From Punica granatum (Eukaryota; Streptophyta; Magnoliopsida; Myrtales; Lythraceae), in assembly GCF_007655135.1 (NCBI RefSeq), contig NC_045127.1, forward strand, positions 2,914,001 to 2,978,000: 64,000 nucleotides of DNA. Reading direction: 5' to 3'. Positions 60,411-64,000 of this stretch are shown piece by piece (the first letter of the stretch is position 1; every line of letters starts with the position of its first letter). The notes under the pieces were generated by a model. It was not told the DNA's origin and ran no database searches. It worked only from the letters and a program-made list of their open reading frames with translations. The translations under genes were made by a program, and so were the position numbers.

Positions 60411-61233
60411 GGAAGCCGCCCTAGGCCCAGGCCAAGGCCTAAGTAAATTATGTAGCGTTTCCCTTTTAAATTAATCTGTCTTAGCTAGCTAGCTATCTAT
60501 GGACGGTACGTACAACTATATTATGTATGTATGGTTTTGAGTTAGTACTCTTTTTAAGGGGCCACACTGCTATGCCTATATGGTGAAATATATAACATAA
60601 AACCTTTGTTGTTTTGAGGATAATATTTAGGAGAGAGTACTTAAGAAGTCAAATGTACGAAGAAGAAGAGCTTTTGAGTTATGATCAATAAAACACGTGG
60701 CCACTAAATCCTTGTCTATCTGAGCTCTTTGTCAGCACCCTCAATTTCGAATTTCATTATATATATCTTTTATTTTTCTCGGTAATCAATGAAAGTCGAT
60801 TGATATAAAAAATGAGTATAACAGAAAATGTCGAGAGAGTATATTATAGAGATAAAAAATATAGCTGCTCCTCCTAGATCACTGGAAAGAGAAAGAAAAA
60901 TACACTGGAAAGAAAAATAAATCGGATCAAGCACACTGGGGTTATGTTATAAGTTATTCTCAATTTATATATCTTTTATATTATAAGTTCTTCTCAATTT
61001 ATATATTACATGAGTTGTCTTTCAGTCAAGGTTAATTCTCGTTATGCGGGTTGATGTTCCAAGCCTATATCGATGTGATCCCACGAGGTACCAAAACTAA
61101 TCGGCAACTTCGCATGTACAGGTTGATATTTTAAGGCGAAGAAGGCAAGAACTAAATTCTAATCATTTCATGGGAGGCCCTTTTTACACCGAAACTTCAA
61201 GTTATGTTTCGTGTGCTGAATGTTCGAGTGAGC
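60411..61233. other. 3' UTR and spacer after 11S globulin 2
   Basis: Contains the globulin 2 3' UTR. A likely poly(A) signal is AATAAAA near 60686. The rest is AT-rich spacer. No gene or clear repeat was recognised. Confidence 0.5.
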
Positions 61234-61410
61234 CCCGCAACAAAATGACCACAATTTTGTGTATTCACTTAATCTTGTTAGGAATGGGTGCTTTTCTTCT
61301 AGTATTCAAGGCTCTTTATTTTGGAGCCCTATATGATACGGGAAGATGTACGAAAAATTACCAACTTGATCCTTAGCTCAAGTGTTATATTTGGTTATTT
61401 ACTAAAATCT
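61234..61410 (+). pseudogene. psbC: Nuclear plastid DNA fragment of psbC (CP43)
   Basis: The plus strand carries a degenerate piece of chloroplast psbC, encoding part of photosystem II protein CP43. It reads [18 protein letters not shown], then [17 protein letters not shown], and after a frame change [18 protein letters not shown] followed by LLKS. Compared with the plastid protein as I remember it, several residues are substituted, and a short stretch (the TWAPGGG region) is deleted at about 61339, which shifts the frame. Sequence outside 61234-61410 does not look like psbC. This is a non-functional nuclear insertion, not an active plastid gene. Confidence 0.8.
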
Positions 61411-61903
61411 CAATATTCATCGATCGAACCTCACATGATTTCGACTATTTTCCGGGCTCGTCTCGGCACAAGCTATATGCAATGTATCCCCACTCACGTA
61501 TATATATTCTCGAATCACAAGAGGTAGGCATAGCCTTAGCATAGAAGCGTCTCCTCAATTTGCTCTGCTTGAGGAATACCAAAGTATACTTCTCCTTTAT
61601 CACTTTAGAGCCCCAGACATCATCTTCTGTACCGGGCCTATACGCCCTGGGGAGCAGCGAGGTGTGATCTTAGAGTGATGGTGTATGTGGCCGGTTCATG
61701 CTATTGCTTGTCTTCCAGTCGGGTCCATTCCTACGCGGAGCTTAAGCTTTTCACATGGCTAGCGTAAGAGCTAAGCTAAGCTATATGCATATTCGCATTG
61801 CGCGTACAAGATAAGCGATGTCATCCCCTTGAAATCAAAAGCCAATCTTATAAAACGAAGTCCTTTGCTATCCCGATTCATCCGATATAGTTATTCGCCC
61901 AGC

Positions 61904-62536
61904 ATGTCGTGTTTGAGCTTGAGCCTGAAGCTTCCGCCGGCCCGGAAGGCATGGAAGATCTTCACCTCCAAGCTCCAAAAGAAACTTCCGAATTTCCACC
62001 GGCGCCCCAATAAACTCACGTACCATAGGTCGCTGAGGACTCACAAATTACCCCGAGCACTTGGCACGACTAATAAGGCTGTCCCGATGAGAGTCCATGG
62101 GAAGAACCGCCCATCATCGAGTGACAAGCTTGTTAAGTCTCGTCCTCATCAACCTCGCCTCTATGCGTTCAAGAAGCGGAACGCGCCCGTGTTCGTGGAC
62201 AAGCTCTTTAAGGATCCTACCTGTACTAACAGCACTTTGAGTGTGACTGAACTTGGGGATTATAAGACAGGGGTTAGGGGTATCAAAGAGTCGTCGGGGT
62301 CAGGGTCCGGGTCAGGGACTAGTGACTGCAAGGAGAGCGACATGCCCACGGGCCCGGAGGATGCTGGGATGCCTTGTGGAGGAGATGGTGGCGGTGATGA
62401 TGACGATTGTATGTGGGAGTCGGTGGGACTGGCATCCCCGTCGATGCAGAATATCGATGAGAGGGCAGAGGCGTTCATTGCCAAGTTCTGGGCCGAAATG
62501 AAGAACCAGGAGGCGATGGCCCGACGACAATTATAG
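61904..62536 (+). CDS. DUF761-containing plant protein
   Basis: A single-exon open frame of 210 aa, starting at the ATG of MSCLSLSLKLPPARKAWK. The N-terminus is a basic amphipathic stretch (KAWKIFTSKLQKKLPNF) and the middle is rich in Lys, Arg and Pro. A Gly/Ser run (SSGSGSGSGTSD) precedes an acidic patch (GGGDDDDC). The last 30 residues, IDERAEAFIAKFWAEMKNQ, match the DUF761 (cotton fibre expressed protein) motif. The molecular role of this family is not known. A frame-open extension of 25 codons upstream lacks another ATG. The call rests mainly on the C-terminal motif and the start. Confidence 0.72.
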   Translation: MSCLSLSLKLPPARKAWKIFTSKLQKKLPNFHRRPNKLTYHRSLRTHKLPRALGTTNKAVPMRVHGKNRPSSSDKLVKSRPHQPRLYAFKKRNAPVFVDKLFKDPTCTNSTLSVTELGDYKTGVRGIKESSGSGSGSGTSDCKESDMPTGPEDAGMPCGGDGGGDDDDCMWESVGLASPSMQNIDERAEAFIAKFWAEMKNQEAMARRQL

Positions 62537-63584
62537 CATTGTGATGTTATCTGTCGTGTGTTTGTAGCTTGTTCTGTGTTTGGTTTTAGGCGTTTGTCCA
62601 TTTTCAATAAGTTAAACAGTAATTTGGAGGACCACTGTACATAAGTTCTATGTATTACAATCGATTCCCATAGGCTGCGAGTAATCAGCAGATATGATCT
62701 TCTCCAACATTCCATCAATTTATTTCGGAAACTACCATCCAACTGTCAATGGACTTAAACTACCTTTGCTATATAATTTAGGAGATAGGCTGAAATTCGC
62801 GACTGTCTTGAAGATGCCGAACCTGTTCGATGTTGGACAACAGCAGCATGACAACTGCTGTCTGATGGTAAGCAGCCCGACATGAAAGTGAAGTATGTCC
62901 AGTGTCCGCCAGTACTCTTGTCCATCTATCAGGATATATACATCAAGCTTTGTGGTTCGGTCCCGTAACATCTGTTGGATCAGGTTGGCTTATGGGTCTG
63001 TGGATCTGGTCCAGCCGAAAGTCGAGGAAGAAAGTCACTTGGTCTTCATGGGTTTTCAACTTGGGTGTGGACATCAAGTAGGCTTGATTTTGATGGGAAA
63101 CTCAACCTACTCTGCTTGTGTCTCTCCAATAATGGAACAAATTTCCACACCAGAAGTCAATAGCATGGAAAACCTTTCCCATTCAATTGAGTCATATTCC
63201 AGCCTAATTGTTAAGCCAACGATTGCTAGCAAGGACCATTTCGAGAATGTATGGTGCCATCGCTATGGCAATTGCTTTCGATGACCATCGAAAACTAGGT
63301 GAATTAGATCAATTTGAAATGCGTATGGAAAGAATGGAGACACTGTCCGATGAAACGAAATCAAAAATGAAAACCTGCTTCATTTCTTGAGCTGCAGATA
63401 ACTCAGATAAAAACTCAAGGCACTACTACACAAACAAAAGGATCAGAACGAAAAAACAAAAGCTCAGCATTAATCAACTGGAATGAGACCGCGAAACATC
63501 AGTTGGTCATTCCCGCAGCCGATGTCTGAGCAGATGAAGAATTATTACTAAGCGAGACGATGGATGCGGAGAGGACTCTTCCTC
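62537..63584. other. Spacer between DUF761 gene and PHT1
   Basis: It probably holds the 3' UTRs of the two convergent genes. Short open frames on both strands have no recognisable domain. No repeat or RNA gene was identified. Confidence 0.5.
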
Positions 63585-64000
63585 TTAACTCACTGGAACC
63601 GTCCTGCTATTGTTGTACTCTGCCTCCTCCCCGGCCCCGCCGCTCTCCTCGTCGTTCTCTCCTGACATCTCCTCCAGGGACTTGCCCTTCGACTCTGGCA
63701 CTAGAAGGGTACACAACATTCCTAGCAAGTTGACCACGCCGAGAACGATGAGTGAGTTCTTCACCCCAATCCCTGCAGGGTACCCCGCGTCTGCCTTGGC
63801 CTTGTCCTTGTTCTGGGCTAGATACAGAAACCCGAAAGCCCCTACAATGGCCCCGAGCTTCCCAGAAGCCGCTGAGATCCCGTGGCAGGTGGACCTCAGC
63901 CTCGCTGGGAAGATTTCTGCAGGGACCACGAATGTCGTGGCATTGGGTCCGAAGTTTGCAAAGAAGAAGGTCAGGGAGTACATCACCACGAACCCGATCC
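63585..64000 (-). CDS. PHT1: PHT1-family inorganic phosphate transporter (C-terminal part)
   Basis: The C-terminal 138 or so residues of a plasma-membrane proton/phosphate symporter of the PHT1 family (major facilitator superfamily). The reading frame is open to the window edge, so the N-terminal part lies beyond 64000. The sequence shows the family segments [40 protein letters not shown] and [20 protein letters not shown], then a last membrane segment ([20 protein letters not shown]). The C-terminal motif [15 protein letters not shown] follows. The cytosolic tail ends NNSRTVPVS. No intron is seen in this part. Confidence 0.93.
   Translation of the reverse strand, partial: IGFVVMYSLTFFFANFGPNATTFVVPAEIFPARLRSTCHGISAASGKLGAIVGAFGFLYLAQNKDKAKADAGYPAGIGVKNSLIVLGVVNLLGMLCTLLVPESKGKSLEEMSGENDEESGGAGEEAEYNNSRTVPVS

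Noticed and set aside
1..64000. CRISPR arrays, operons or phage-type systems
   Set aside because: The window is plant nuclear DNA with spliced genes. No regular spacer-repeat array or prokaryotic gene cluster is present.

Overview
This is a 64-kb piece of a plant (eudicot) nuclear genome. The evidence is multi-exon genes with GT-AG introns, AT-rich introns and intergenic DNA, and plant-type families: NAC factor, U-box/ARM E3 ligase, 11S legumins, RHON1, TOL, PHT1 and DUF761. The species cannot be named from the sequence alone. Nothing prokaryotic (operon, CRISPR, origin) is present.

Layout. 1-1098: 3' end of ribophorin II (RPN2, +). 1617-1964: a tandem duplication whose second copy carries a Tourist-like MITE. 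2268-4773: complete STK19 homologue (+, 8 exons). 4774-18,670: about 14 kb without a recognisable gene, holding a LINE remnant, a hAT-like element, a fold-back element, SINE-like fragments and many (TA)n tracts. 18,880-22,764: NAC transcription factor (+, 3 exons) with a full-length SINE in intron 1. 22,765-27,400: gene-free; it holds a 1.3-kb fold-back Mutator-like element (25,846-27,143) for which a duplicated flank supplies an empty site. 27,721-29,576: TOM1-like (TOL) VHS-GAT protein (-). 30,619-33,087: RHON1 (-). 34,992-37,960: U-box/ARM E3 ligase of the PUB2/PUB4 type (+), divergent from RHON1. 37,961-40,358: AT-rich spacer with a hAT-type MITE. 40,359-47,954: cohesin subunit SMC1 (+, 18 exons). 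49,000-51,093: 11S globulin 1 (+, 4 exons). 53,976-57,735: mitochondrial TIM44 (+, 14 exons). 58,797-60,410: 11S globulin 2 (+, 3 exons). 61,234-61,410: degenerate plastid psbC insertion. 61,904-62,536: single-exon DUF761 protein (+). 63,585-64,000: C-terminal part of a PHT1 phosphate transporter (-).

The genes are mostly unrelated housekeeping and regulatory loci rather than a pathway cluster. The only functional pairing is the two seed storage globulins on either side of TIM44, each with a TATA box and seed-type RY (CATGCA) motifs just upstream. I found no convincing new multi-gene system. The most notable signals are a candidate U12-type AT-AC intron in SMC1, two transposon insertions whose empty sites survive as duplicated copies in the window, an Arg/Glu-rich repeat expansion plus extra cysteines in globulin 1, loss of the first legumin intron in globulin 2, the psbC fragment, and a tandem duplication of the TOL 3' end. 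Exon boundaries were worked out by hand from splice signals, reading frame and remembered family sequences. No searches were run.
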